Shown in pieces: positions 18,401-27,795 of a stretch of DNA of 64,000 bases; within the stretch, counting starts at the first letter, position 1; every line of letters begins with the position of its first letter. A model generated the notes under the pieces. The model saw only the letters and a program-made list of their open reading frames with translations, was not told the origin of the DNA and searched no databases. Origin of the DNA: Chryseobacterium sp. MYb264 (GTDB lineage Bacteria; Bacteroidota; Bacteroidia; Flavobacteriales; Weeksellaceae); the NCBI RefSeq assembly GCF_035974275.1, contig NZ_CP142422.1:2108001-2172000 (forward strand), read 5' to 3'. The position numbers and the translations under genes were made by a program.

Positions 18401-18538
18401 CGTAACTTTCATCTTTTCCTGAGCCATACTTCCGGCAGCGGTTACCTTTCCTACAATCGAAGCCTGGGTAGTCTGTGCATAAGCCAGTGTCCCAAAGCTT
18501 AAAAATAATAATCCTAATACAATCTTTACTTTTCTCAT
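15437..18538 (-). CDS. Oar-like TonB-dependent receptor with carboxypeptidase-regulatory-like domain
   Basis: 1033 residues with a signal peptide (ending LAYAQTTQ). An N-terminal CarboxypepD_reg-like domain (about 24-110: ASIVGKVTAAG, KGEYIFKEIPLG) precedes the EEVVITG TonB box and a plug domain (LPVNGRNFNNLTELSPLSG, FTIDGMTAKNP, SIEAVREFKITTNQYDVTLG, GGGTVSAVTKSGTN). The C-terminal barrel ends in YQIQIGAKYSF. The order matches Myxococcus Oar and flavobacterial relatives, large receptors that have been linked to peptide or protein-ligand import. No SusD partner is present. It stands 174 bases before the GDPD gene on the same strand. Confidence 0.92.
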   Translation of the reverse strand: MRKVKIVLGLLFLSFGTLAYAQTTQASIVGKVTAAGSMAQEKMKVTIVNESTGFKTETETNSKGEYIFKEIPLGGPYTVIVNDEKKEGYNVNFGDQVTVNLNLGDNKEKRIEEVVITGNLKNKIGNLGAATAITAKNIGILPVNGRNFNNLTELSPLSGKGGNLSGQLGSSTNFTIDGMTAKNPTSAGSTTSRSGAPFSISIEAVREFKITTNQYDVTLGRSGGGTVSAVTKSGTNKFSGSAWEYLRTNWLSSPYDIRGNKRQNDFSTSQFGFSLGGPIIKNKLHFFVAWDHQLDSRPLIIADVRSNEDEARFNITNQTLNQFLDIARAKYGVGNSPQFGTFDKVRNSDAGFLRLDWQINNKHLLTLRNNFTYDLNKNGLGDNTAINFFESYGNDKNLDNSLLLTLRSNLKPNLTNELKAQYLYTFQDSYQNDELGHPVPRAIVEGVASKIYDGSTKTTSIQIGGHRFGQESFRNNVFQVVDNLYYNTDKVKYTFGADLMYTKARSVYGSEVNGRFHYQGMDAFNNLVSNRYYREVPLMDDPSVKSAIWNIGVYGQFQTKIAKGLDFMGGLRLDYGGYPKAEFNQKLYDEMGIRTDYKIKSFVIQPRFQFEWNVNEGNKDFLKFGAGIFSSDINNYMVINNLVFDGKHLATVDVNPSQIGLTPDFISYRNDYASVPSLAQYQLPTINYTGKDAKIPIVYKANFSYTHFFNERFRAGIAGYMALGRNNYFYYDRNMVTTPFITLANEGGRGVFVPESGITNNANNTVTLNWKDGRINKNFGRVLELASDGKVNQFSFVLDTSYRYWKDGEITASYTWSDIKDNTSYNGNVANTATLSTLVQSDPRDLRMTYSDNQFRNKVVLYGNSPTIAGFTLGLRYSGIGGTRFSVTAGGNINGDFVDSNDLAYIFPNLTQSLVDDPEVGKALKDYITKYNNNIAERNGGKNGFYGVWDVRVAKKIKFDKIGAFELSVDIFNVANLLNKEWGVNKSYGNMALYRATKFNTDTKQFEYVRNTNGLEPLSGNPYQIQIGAKYSF

Positions 18539-18558
18539 GTCTTCAAATTAGCTGAGTG

Positions 18559-18566
18559 CAAAGGTA
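18559..18566 (-). promoter_or_regulatory. -7 box of the Oar-like receptor promoter
   Basis: The minus strand reads TACCTTTG, a perfect TAnnTTTG, 20 bases before the ATG at 18538. No TTG -33 element is visible. Confidence 0.45.
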
Positions 18567-18823
18567 TCACGACTTTCTTCCGCTCCCCTTTAAGTGAATT
18601 TTAACATTTTTTAAACAATATTATAATTTTATGTTAACAGAATTTAAACAATCCGTTTATCCCTTACATATTCAGTTTATTAAGCTGTGTTACCAATTTT
18701 TAATTTTCGTAACCTATTTAATTCTCCTATTTTTTAAATGGAATTAATCCAACGCAAATTCGACATTAATTCACTTATTTTCAGTATATTAAAGAAACAC
18801 TTATCATAAATAATGAATTTCCT

Positions 18824-18892
18824 CAAGTCAATGGTCAATAGTCAATTTTATCTTACGTAAAAATTCAATTGCGTAGCAAAATTCACCATTCA
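18824..18892. repeat. Short dispersed repeat upstream of the Oar-like gene
   Basis: Inverted counterpart of 15329-15420. It contains CAATGGTCAATAGTCAATT and the 16-base AGCAAAATTCACCATT, which is the exact complement of the other copy. The rest of the gap from 18567 to 18823 is AT-rich with nothing recognisable. Confidence 0.55.
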
Positions 18893-18903
18893 CGATATCA
18901 TTT

Positions 18904-19097
18904 AGAGGCTGCTTAAATTTTATTGCCAAAAATTTTTATAGCTATTTTGAGATGGATTTTTTGCTTCGTGTTTGCAGATTTAGCGGGCTAAATCAAAAAT
19001 AGGAAGTGAAAAATACGCTCAAAAGAGCATCAAAATGGAGCAAAGATCAACTTCATTAAGGATAATAAATAAAACGGTAAAATTTTAAACAGGCTCT
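18904..19097 (+). mobile_element. MITE-like element with terminal inverted repeats, copy 1
   Basis: The left end AGAGGCTGCTTAAATTTTA and the right end, whose reverse complement reads AGAGCCTGTTTAAAATTTTA, are imperfect terminal inverted repeats about 22 bases long, 194 bases apart end to end. The interior (GCTATTTTGAGATGGATTTT, AAATCAAAAATAGGAAGTGA) matches the reverse complement of the element at 52545-52734. It encodes nothing. I could not fix a target-site duplication. It lies between the Oar-like gene and ligA. Confidence 0.65.
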
Positions 19098-19146
19098 TAA
19101 TCTTCCAACCCATTAAGCTGATTTTTTTTCATAGAGTTCAAGTTAG

Positions 19147-21186
<2,040 letters not shown>

Positions 21187-21212
21187 TATATAATATACAT
21201 ATCAAACATACA

Positions 21213-21244
21213 AAGACTGTCTTTTTCAGACAGTCTTTTTTTGT
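21213..21244 (+). terminator. Terminator of ligA
   Basis: Stem AAGACTGTCT / AGACAGTCTT with a short T/C loop, followed by seven T residues, 27 bases past the stop. Confidence 0.88.
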
Positions 21245-21400
21245 GACACTCAGTAAAATTTACAATTTAATTAAAAATCCTAAATATCATTAGATACATT
21301 TCAAAAAATAAACTTTAAAAATTTAAAATAAAAACTAAATTTTAAATTTCATTAACAATACAATTTTATTTGTACATTTATCAAACCAAATCACTAAACC

Positions 21401-21526
21401 ATGAAAAAACACCTATCTGTCAGCGCTCTTTCTTGCGCATATCAAAAGATAAAATTCTTTGAGCCGAAATGTTCGATGCTTGAGGAAAAATTGTACGGAC
21501 TGGTTGCTCCAAACAAAATTCAATGA
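21401..21526 (+). CDS. Orphan 41-residue ORF
   Basis: An ATG ORF beginning MKKHLSVSALSCAYQKIKFF and ending LYGLVAPNKIQ. It is preceded by a near-consensus -7 sequence (TACATTTA at 21373-21380) and followed by a terminator-like hairpin, so it looks like a small independent transcription unit. Two cysteines (residues 12 and 25) and a Lys-rich start are the only notable features. I do not recognise the family; it could be a small peptide, a leader, or chance. Confidence 0.3.
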   Translation: MKKHLSVSALSCAYQKIKFFEPKCSMLEEKLYGLVAPNKIQ

Positions 21527-21634
21527 ATATTTCTGAACTTTCCAACAAAAATTACATGCTCAGAATAATTTTCCAAAAGAAAGTATCCACACAGAGATTC
21601 ATAACAAAATAGTTTTTTTTAATATCCTTTCTTT

Positions 21635-21668
21635 GAAGGCTGTCTTTTTTAAGGCAGTCTTCTTTTGT
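21635..21668 (+). terminator. Terminator-like hairpin after the 41-residue ORF
   Basis: GAAGGCTGTC / GGCAGTCTTC stem with G-T pairs and a T-rich loop, followed by TTTTGTTA. The stretch 21669-21859 beyond it is gene-free, in the style of dispersed intergenic DNA (CGCAGATTTTGCGAATGATG). Confidence 0.6.
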
Positions 21669-21859
21669 TATTTTAAATACTCTTCCATTGGGGTATTTAT
21701 TGAATCAAGTACAAAAGTTGGAGACTAGGCAAAAAAGTTTAGATCATGTAAGATGAAATTTTTTGCTCTCGCAGATTTTGCGAATGATGCAGATTCTTTT
21801 CCTTACACTTTACATCGTGAACACAAAGCCTCACCAAGTTTTTTGATAACTTCCGTTTT

Positions 21860-22025
21860 AAGTATCACCAAGCTGTTTTACTTATAAAAGATCACGAAGA
21901 TTAAGCAAAAATTGATCAGCAGCATCATCTGTGAAAATCCGTGTATCTGTGGGAAATAAAAATATTGGTGCATTCGTGGCAGAAAATACATCTAAACAAT
22001 TTCTCTCCAAGTTTTGAAACTGATC
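21860..22025 (-). repeat. About 165-bp dispersed repeat, inverted copy
   Basis: The reverse complement (GATCAGTTTCAAAACTTGG, GAAATTGTTTAGATGT, TGCCACGAATGCAC, TATTTTTATTTCCCACAGAT, TTTTCACAGATGAT, ATCTTTTATAAGT) aligns along its length with 59024-59190. It ends 43 bases before the mgtC-family start, so it forms the upstream region of that gene. Confidence 0.75.
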
Positions 22026-22067
22026 GTATTTATTGTAATTTTATTCCATTCAAGTCAAATTTTAGTC

Positions 22068-22715
22068 ATGGATTTTTTAAAAGATCACTATGTTGTTCAA
22101 AATGAACTGTTACTGATATTTATTTCAGTAATTTTAGGTCTGTTTATCGGTGCTGAAAGGGAATACCGAAACAAATCTGCAGGTTTGAGGACTTTTATTT
22201 TAGTCTGCTTCGGATCCTGCCTTTTTACCATTCTTTCTATTAAAATAGGGATACAGAATCCGGATCGTCTGGCAGCCAATATCATTACCGGAATCGGTTT
22301 TTTAGGTGCAGGAGTTATCTTTAAAGGTGATAATAAAATCGACGGAATTACCACTGCAACCACCATTTGGGCAACCGCCTCAATCGGAATGGCAGTCGGT
22401 TCGGGATATGTCTACCTTTCTCTTCTCGGAACCGTTTTGGTCTTATTAATTTTAAGTTCGCTTACGTATTTACAGAATTATATCGACAATCATCATAAAA
22501 TTCGAGAATATAAAATTGCTGTGGAAAGTTCGCAGTACATCGGGCATTGCGAAGAATTATTTAAAGAACATCATTTAAAAATGTTAATGATCAGACAGCA
22601 ATACACCCAAGGAAATCTTGCTACAACATGGAGATTAACAGGTAAAAATACTCACCATGAAACCTTGATTCGGGCGTTAATGGCTGATGAAAAAATTATT
22701 GCCTACCAATTTTAG
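22068..22715 (+). CDS. MgtC/SapB-family membrane protein
   Basis: 215 residues from the ATG at 22068 (MDFLKDHYVVQNELLLIFIS). A TTG 54 bases upstream lies inside a dispersed repeat and is rejected. Four membrane segments follow, with the family pattern LGLFIGAEREYRNKSAGLRT, GIGFLGAGVIF and TTATTIWATASIGMAVGSG, then a cytosolic ACT-like C-terminal domain (about 145-215). MgtC proteins help cells cope with low magnesium or acid, often by damping the F1Fo ATPase; the role here is inferred from the family only. Confidence 0.9.
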   Translation: MDFLKDHYVVQNELLLIFISVILGLFIGAEREYRNKSAGLRTFILVCFGSCLFTILSIKIGIQNPDRLAANIITGIGFLGAGVIFKGDNKIDGITTATTIWATASIGMAVGSGYVYLSLLGTVLVLLILSSLTYLQNYIDNHHKIREYKIAVESSQYIGHCEELFKEHHLKMLMIRQQYTQGNLATTWRLTGKNTHHETLIRALMADEKIIAYQF

Positions 22716-22717
22716 AC

Positions 22718-22743
22718 AAAAAAATAAAGGCTTTCGCCTTTAC
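22718..22743 (-). terminator. Terminator of the NlpE-like gene
   Basis: Stem TAAAGGC / GCCTTTA with a TTTC loop at 22726-22742, flanked on the left by A residues that give a T-run on the minus strand. It may also end the mgtC-family transcript weakly. Confidence 0.7.
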
Positions 22744-22745
22744 CA

Positions 22746-23219
22746 TTATTTCTTTGTGAAAACATACAATTTCTTATTAGGTCCATCAATCGGCTTTCCG
22801 CTCATATCCAGCTGCGTGATCGTGTTTTCGCCGACTTTATATTTATAATGAGTATTTTTCCCCTTTAAAGTAATGACACTTCCCCCGGCATCCCACTCAA
22901 AAGTTCCTTTTTCCTCACTGATCCCTTTTCTCTCCAGATATTCTTCTGAAATTCTGAACGTTCGGTCTTTATTTAAAGTGACCACCGTCTTAATCCCCGG
23001 ACAGTCAGCACAGGGCACTACAGCCTCATAGGTTCCCTGCCAATCCAGCGAGTTTTCAAAATTATCTGAAGTTTTCGCGGTATCAACAGCAACTGTATCC
23101 ATCGGGGTCTGGATGGCCATCGGGTCTGTTTTCGGATTTACCTCCGGATTTTTGTCTTTTTGCGTACAGGAAACCATCAGAACAATGGCTGCGATTCCTA
23201 AGATTTTTGGTGCGTTCAT
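22746..23219 (-). CDS. NlpE-like copper/envelope-stress lipoprotein
   Basis: 157 residues with lipobox IVLMVSCTQ (Cys 18), a Pro/Thr/Asp-rich linker (20-55) and one NlpE N-terminal-type domain. The domain shows WQGTYEAVVPCADCPGIKT (CxxC), the VTLNKDRTFRISEEYL strand and GTFEWDAGGSVITLKG. Escherichia NlpE senses surface contact and copper and activates Cpx; there is no Cpx system in view, so the function here is open. The gene diverges from the S46 peptidase gene across a 295-base gap without a clear consensus promoter. Confidence 0.85.
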   Translation of the reverse strand: MNAPKILGIAAIVLMVSCTQKDKNPEVNPKTDPMAIQTPMDTVAVDTAKTSDNFENSLDWQGTYEAVVPCADCPGIKTVVTLNKDRTFRISEEYLERKGISEEKGTFEWDAGGSVITLKGKNTHYKYKVGENTITQLDMSGKPIDGPNKKLYVFTKK

Positions 23220-23514
23220 GATAATTAAATTTAGATATATTAATATTTAGTGTGTTTCTAAATGAACAAAAATTAAGCCGATAAAAGGTTTTAAATTTAA
23301 TGTTCAGAGTTTTTGGCTCAAAATTTTTGGATATAAACATTCTTGACTACAAAGATTTTATCAATATACTTTTAACCAGTTTTTAAATGAATAAACGAAT
23401 ATTTTTAGCTTAAACTAAATCATAAATTTGAAAATTTCATAATGAAAATTTTAAACTAAAAACTTTAAACCCCTGAACTCGTATTTTCTTCGTAAATTGG
23501 GCAAAATTTTGATT

Positions 23515-25653
23515 ATGACAAAAAAGATACTTTTATCTGTATTTCTTTTGCCGGCTGCAATGGCTTTTGCGCAACAATACGGAGGAATGTGGATTCCTAC
23601 AGAGCTGAATGAAAAGGAAATGAAGGACTTGGGAATGAAAATCTCTGCTAAAGACATCTTCAATACTCAGAAAGCGAGCATAAAAGATGCTGTGGTACAA
23701 TTCAACGGAGGCTGTACTGCGGAGATCATTTCGCCAAAAGGGCTATTATTAACGAATCACCACTGTGGATATGGGCAGATTCAGGCACATTCTACGGTTC
23801 AGAACGACCTTTTATCAAACGGTTTCTGGGCTAAAAATATGACCGGAGAACTTCCAAATCCCGGAGTAACGGTAGATTTTATTGTAGATATTAAAGAAGT
23901 ATCCAATCAAATTTTAGAAGGTACAGACAACCTTGTAGAGCCTGAACTTGCAAAGCAGATTGCTAAGAATATCGAGATCTATAAAAATTCTCAGAAAACA
24001 GAACAATTTCAATCAATTTCTGTAAAACCAATGTATTACGGAAATAAATATTATGCTTTTACCATCGAAACGTTTAAAGATATTCGTTTGGTAGGTGCAC
24101 CACCACAAAGCATCGGAAAATTTGGGTCTGATACCGACAACTGGGTTTGGCCAAGACATACGGGAGATTTCTCGATGTTCAGAATTTATGCCGATAAAAA
24201 CAACAAACCTGCGGAATATTCAAAAGACAACGTTCCTTATGTTCCGAAGCATTATCTTCCGGTTTCCATCAAGGATAAAACAGAAAACGATTTCACTTTC
24301 GTATTCGGATTCCCCGGCAGAACAACGGAATATCTTCCTGCGATCGCGGTTGAAAAGATCATGACAGAAATCGATCCTGCGAGAATTGCCGTAAGAGATG
24401 TTGCCTTAAAAACATTGGACGAAAAAATGCGTGCTGACGATGCCACACGTATTAAATATGCTTCAAAATATGCTTCTGTAGCCAATTACTGGAAAAAATG
24501 GATCGGCGAAGTGGAAGGTTTGAAAAAATCAAACGCTGTTCAGAAAAAAGTGATGTATGAAGGTTCTTTGGTGGCTAAAAATCATGAGATCAAATCTACT
24601 TTAGATCAAATCAACAAATTATATAATGATCAGGCTCCGTATGCGTTAAACAACGCATATTATACGGAAGTGATCAGAAATGCAGAGACTTTAAAGGTTG
24701 CTGGCGATTATTATAATTACGTTACAGCGGTTGAAGCAGGCAGAATGGATGAAAAGGAATTGGCAAAAGTAAAAAGCAAATTATCTTCATTCTACAAAGA
24801 TTACAGCGCCGAATTGGATTCTAAGGTAACCGCTAAATTATTAGCACTTTACGCCAACAAAACAGCTTCTCAGTTTTTACCAGCAGGTTTTGATAAGTTG
24901 AAAAACGAAGCTCAAAACATCACAACGATCGAAGAATCTTCTAAAAACTCGATCATCACAGGAAGAACAGCGGTAAACGGAGCTTCTTTATCAACCGATA
25001 TCGACAAAGCATTCTCTAATCAGGATAAATTGATCAAAACATTGAAAAAAGATCCTATTTATCAGCTTTACACAGCGATGAGAGATACTTATATGAAAAC
25101 GGCAGATCCTCAATTCGCGTCTCTTCAGACTAAGATTGATGCTTTGCAAAAAACATATATGGCACAGCAAATGTCGACGGATAAAGACAGAAAATTCTTC
25201 CCGGATGCTAACTCTACGCTTCGTGTAACCTACGGAAAAGTGAAAGGTTCTTCCCCTAGAGATGCTGTTTCTTACGATTATCAGACGCATTTGGCGGGTG
25301 TTATCGAGAAATATGTGCCAGGAGATTATGAGTTTGATGTTCCAAAAAAACTGATTGATCTTTACAACAAAAAAGATTACGGAAATTATAAGGATAAATC
25401 TGGAGATGTACCTGTAGGATTCACGGCTACCAACCATACAACAGGCGGAAACTCAGGAAGTCCGGCTCTGGATGCCAACGGAAATTTGGTAGGATTGAAC
25501 TTCGACAGACAATGGGAAGGAACGATGAGCGACATTAATTATGATCCTCGTTTCAGCCGAAATATCATGGTAGACACCAAATATATTCTTTTCATCATCG
25601 ATAAATTTGCCGATTCTAAATGGCTGATTGATGAAATGAAAGTTGTGAAGTAA
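23515..25653 (+). CDS. S46-family dipeptidyl peptidase, DPP11-like
   Basis: 712 residues from the ATG at 23515 (MTKKILLSVFLLPAAMAFAQ, a signal peptide); a TTG six codons earlier is rejected. The chymotrypsin-like triad is visible as His in LTNHHCGYGQIQ, Asp in SDTDNWVWPRH and Ser647 in TGGNSGSP. Arg665 in GLNFDRQWEG lies 18 residues after the Ser, the same offset as Ser655/Arg673 in Porphyromonas DPP11, where Arg673 confers Asp/Glu preference at P1 (DPP7 has Gly there). It should release dipeptides from periplasmic oligopeptides after acidic residues. Confidence 0.92.
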   Translation: MTKKILLSVFLLPAAMAFAQQYGGMWIPTELNEKEMKDLGMKISAKDIFNTQKASIKDAVVQFNGGCTAEIISPKGLLLTNHHCGYGQIQAHSTVQNDLLSNGFWAKNMTGELPNPGVTVDFIVDIKEVSNQILEGTDNLVEPELAKQIAKNIEIYKNSQKTEQFQSISVKPMYYGNKYYAFTIETFKDIRLVGAPPQSIGKFGSDTDNWVWPRHTGDFSMFRIYADKNNKPAEYSKDNVPYVPKHYLPVSIKDKTENDFTFVFGFPGRTTEYLPAIAVEKIMTEIDPARIAVRDVALKTLDEKMRADDATRIKYASKYASVANYWKKWIGEVEGLKKSNAVQKKVMYEGSLVAKNHEIKSTLDQINKLYNDQAPYALNNAYYTEVIRNAETLKVAGDYYNYVTAVEAGRMDEKELAKVKSKLSSFYKDYSAELDSKVTAKLLALYANKTASQFLPAGFDKLKNEAQNITTIEESSKNSIITGRTAVNGASLSTDIDKAFSNQDKLIKTLKKDPIYQLYTAMRDTYMKTADPQFASLQTKIDALQKTYMAQQMSTDKDRKFFPDANSTLRVTYGKVKGSSPRDAVSYDYQTHLAGVIEKYVPGDYEFDVPKKLIDLYNKKDYGNYKDKSGDVPVGFTATNHTTGGNSGSPALDANGNLVGLNFDRQWEGTMSDINYDPRFSRNIMVDTKYILFIIDKFADSKWLIDEMKVVK

Positions 25654-25670
25654 TTTTTTAACGATAAATT

Positions 25671-25715
25671 ATAGAATCTATTTAAATTTTTTAATGAGTT
25701 TAAATAGATTCTTTT
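25671..25715 (+). terminator. Terminator of the DPP11-like gene
   Basis: Fourteen-base stem AGAATCTATTTAAA / TTTAAATAGATTCT with an AT loop, followed by TTTTTATTTTTG. It separates the peptidase from the next gene, whose ATG is only about 20 bases further. Confidence 0.88.
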
Positions 25716-25734
25716 TTATTTTTGAAACACAGAA

Positions 25735-26721
25735 ATGAAAGAAAAGATCATTAATTTTTTAGCATCATTTGAGAAGGAAGATATTGAAAATTCATTTCCT
25801 TTAGATTGCTGTTTGCCCGTTTATCATTGTGTTTCAGATGATAATTTAGCGCACATCAATAAAGTTATCCAATACAAAAATGTAAAACAATTTGAAGAAG
25901 ATATTGATTATCTTTCAAAGCATTTTCAGTTTATCAACTGGAGTGAGTTTAAAGATTTCGTAAATGGAAATTTTAAACCAAAAAAGAAAATTGCCTTATT
26001 AACTTTCGATGATGGTTTCAGAGAGTTTTATGACATCGCAGTTCCTATTTTAGAAAGAAAAGGAATTTATGCGATCAATTTTATTAATCCTGCATTTATT
26101 GATAATCAAGACCTGATGTATCGATGTAAAGCAAGTTTAATTATTAATGAACTTGAGAAAAATAAAAATATTGATCCTAAAATCTATACGATTCTTTCTT
26201 CTAATGAAGATCTAAAACAGCAGGTTTTAAAAATTAAATATGCTCAAACGGATATTTTAAACCGATTGGGAGAAATCCTTGAAATTAATTTCGATTCTTA
26301 TTTAAAAGAACAAAATCCTTACTTAACCACCAATCAGTTAAATAATTTAACTCAAAAAGGATTCGGAATATCTTCTCACAGTTGGGATCATCCCCTGTAT
26401 AATCAATTGTCACTATCTGAACAACTTGAAACCACAAACAAAACCTTTAAATATCTAAAAGAAAATAATTTTCTGTATGAAATTTTTGCTTTTCCGTTTA
26501 CTGATTTTGGTGTGAATAAAGATTTTTTTGATGGCTTGCAAAACAATAAAGAACTCTTTTGTACGTTCGGAAGTGCAGGAATTAAGTTTGACAGTACAGA
26601 TAAACATTTTCACAGAATCCCCATGGAAATGGGCGAATCTGCAGAAAAATTACTAAAAAAAGAATTGGCTTACTTCAAATTGAAAAAACTCATTAATAAA
26701 AATAAAATTGTGAGAAAATGA
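25735..26721 (+). CDS. Polysaccharide deacetylase family protein
   Basis: 328 residues of the NodB-homology family. The metal motif LTFDDGFREFY (Asp92, Asp93) and the His pair SHSWDH (His215, His219) are both intact. There is no signal peptide, so it is probably cytosolic or peripheral. It shares a 4-base ATGA overlap with the acetyltransferase gene that follows. Such pairs are seen in surface-polysaccharide or glycolipid modification, where one enzyme removes and the other adds acyl groups; the real substrate is unknown. Confidence 0.85.
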   Translation: MKEKIINFLASFEKEDIENSFPLDCCLPVYHCVSDDNLAHINKVIQYKNVKQFEEDIDYLSKHFQFINWSEFKDFVNGNFKPKKKIALLTFDDGFREFYDIAVPILERKGIYAINFINPAFIDNQDLMYRCKASLIINELEKNKNIDPKIYTILSSNEDLKQQVLKIKYAQTDILNRLGEILEINFDSYLKEQNPYLTTNQLNNLTQKGFGISSHSWDHPLYNQLSLSEQLETTNKTFKYLKENNFLYEIFAFPFTDFGVNKDFFDGLQNNKELFCTFGSAGIKFDSTDKHFHRIPMEMGESAEKLLKKELAYFKLKKLINKNKIVRK

Positions 26722-27794
26722 TACATCTTAAAACCTTACATAAAAAGCAGCTGGCAGAATTTATTTCCAGCGGCGATTTCAAGAAGTATGACTTTCTTCC
26801 GATTACTGAGCACAGAGCAAAATCTCATATAGAAAATCCGAAAGCAGATGAAGATCAAACCTTACTAATTTTAGCTTTTGAAGATGATGAATTAGCCGGA
26901 TATTTAGGATGTTTTCCTGATAATTTCATGGTTGAAGGAAAAAAATTCAATTATGCATGGTTGAGTACTTTATTTATCAGCAATAAATTTCGTGGAAAAA
27001 GAATTGCGCAAAGCCTTTTAAACAGAGCTTTTGAAGAATACAACGGAGAAATTGCCATCACTGAATTTACGAAAGAAGCAGAAAGCTTGTATAATAAAAT
27101 CGGACTGTTTCAATACATTCAACCTAAAAATGGAAAACGATATTATTTTCAAACAGATTTTGCGAATATTATTCCGACCAAAAAACCGAATACTCAATCT
27201 TTAAAACCAGTTTTCAATCTTGCAGATTCAGTCGCTAATTCATTGATATCAGTAAAAAACTGTTTCGTTAAAAAACCTGATTTCAAATTTGAAGTTTTGA
27301 ATACGATTGATTCTGAAAGCACTACTTTTTTAAATCAATTTGAAAACAATCGAAATGCTTCTGAAATCAACTCGCTAATAGAAAATCCATGGGTTTTAGA
27401 AGGCAATATCAAAGATGAAAAATATTTGTTTTCGAGTTATTCAAAAGAATTCAAATATTTCTGGATAAAAATTTACGACAATAATCAATTGACAACCTGT
27501 TCGCTTTTACTTTTAAGAGACGGGCATTTAAAAATTCCTTATTTATTTTCGAAAACCGATTTGGAGAAATTTGTTAATTTTTTAAGCTATTTTATTGTAA
27601 AAAATAAAGTCATTACCTTAACCAATTATCAAAATGATTTAAACCAAACAATTGAATTGGTTAAAAATTTCCCAAAAATCCACGAACGAATTATCGAAAG
27701 ACGATATATGTTTCATAAAGAGCTTATTCAAAAGCTTCCCGAAAATTTTAATCCTAACTTTCAGGATGGCGACGGCGATTGTGCAATGACCTAA
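26718..27794 (+). CDS. GNAT-family N-acetyltransferase, coupled to the deacetylase
   Basis: 358 residues. The N-terminal half is a GNAT fold with the acetyl-CoA region AWLSTLFISNKFRGKRIAQSLL and FTKEAESLYNKIGLF. The C-terminal half (about 170-358) is a second, poorly conserved region that may be a degenerate GNAT-like domain. It overlaps the deacetylase stop by four bases, implying translational coupling. It ends in a Gly/Asp-rich tail two bases from the stop of the convergent regulator gene. Acceptor unknown. Confidence 0.78.
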   Translation: MIHLKTLHKKQLAEFISSGDFKKYDFLPITEHRAKSHIENPKADEDQTLLILAFEDDELAGYLGCFPDNFMVEGKKFNYAWLSTLFISNKFRGKRIAQSLLNRAFEEYNGEIAITEFTKEAESLYNKIGLFQYIQPKNGKRYYFQTDFANIIPTKKPNTQSLKPVFNLADSVANSLISVKNCFVKKPDFKFEVLNTIDSESTTFLNQFENNRNASEINSLIENPWVLEGNIKDEKYLFSSYSKEFKYFWIKIYDNNQLTTCSLLLLRDGHLKIPYLFSKTDLEKFVNFLSYFIVKNKVITLTNYQNDLNQTIELVKNFPKIHERIIERRYMFHKELIQKLPENFNPNFQDGDGDCAMT

Positions 27795-27795
27795 T

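Noticed and set aside
24991..25437. 148-codon ORF antisense to the S46 peptidase
   Set aside because: Lies opposite a well-conserved region; very basic composition typical of antisense frames.
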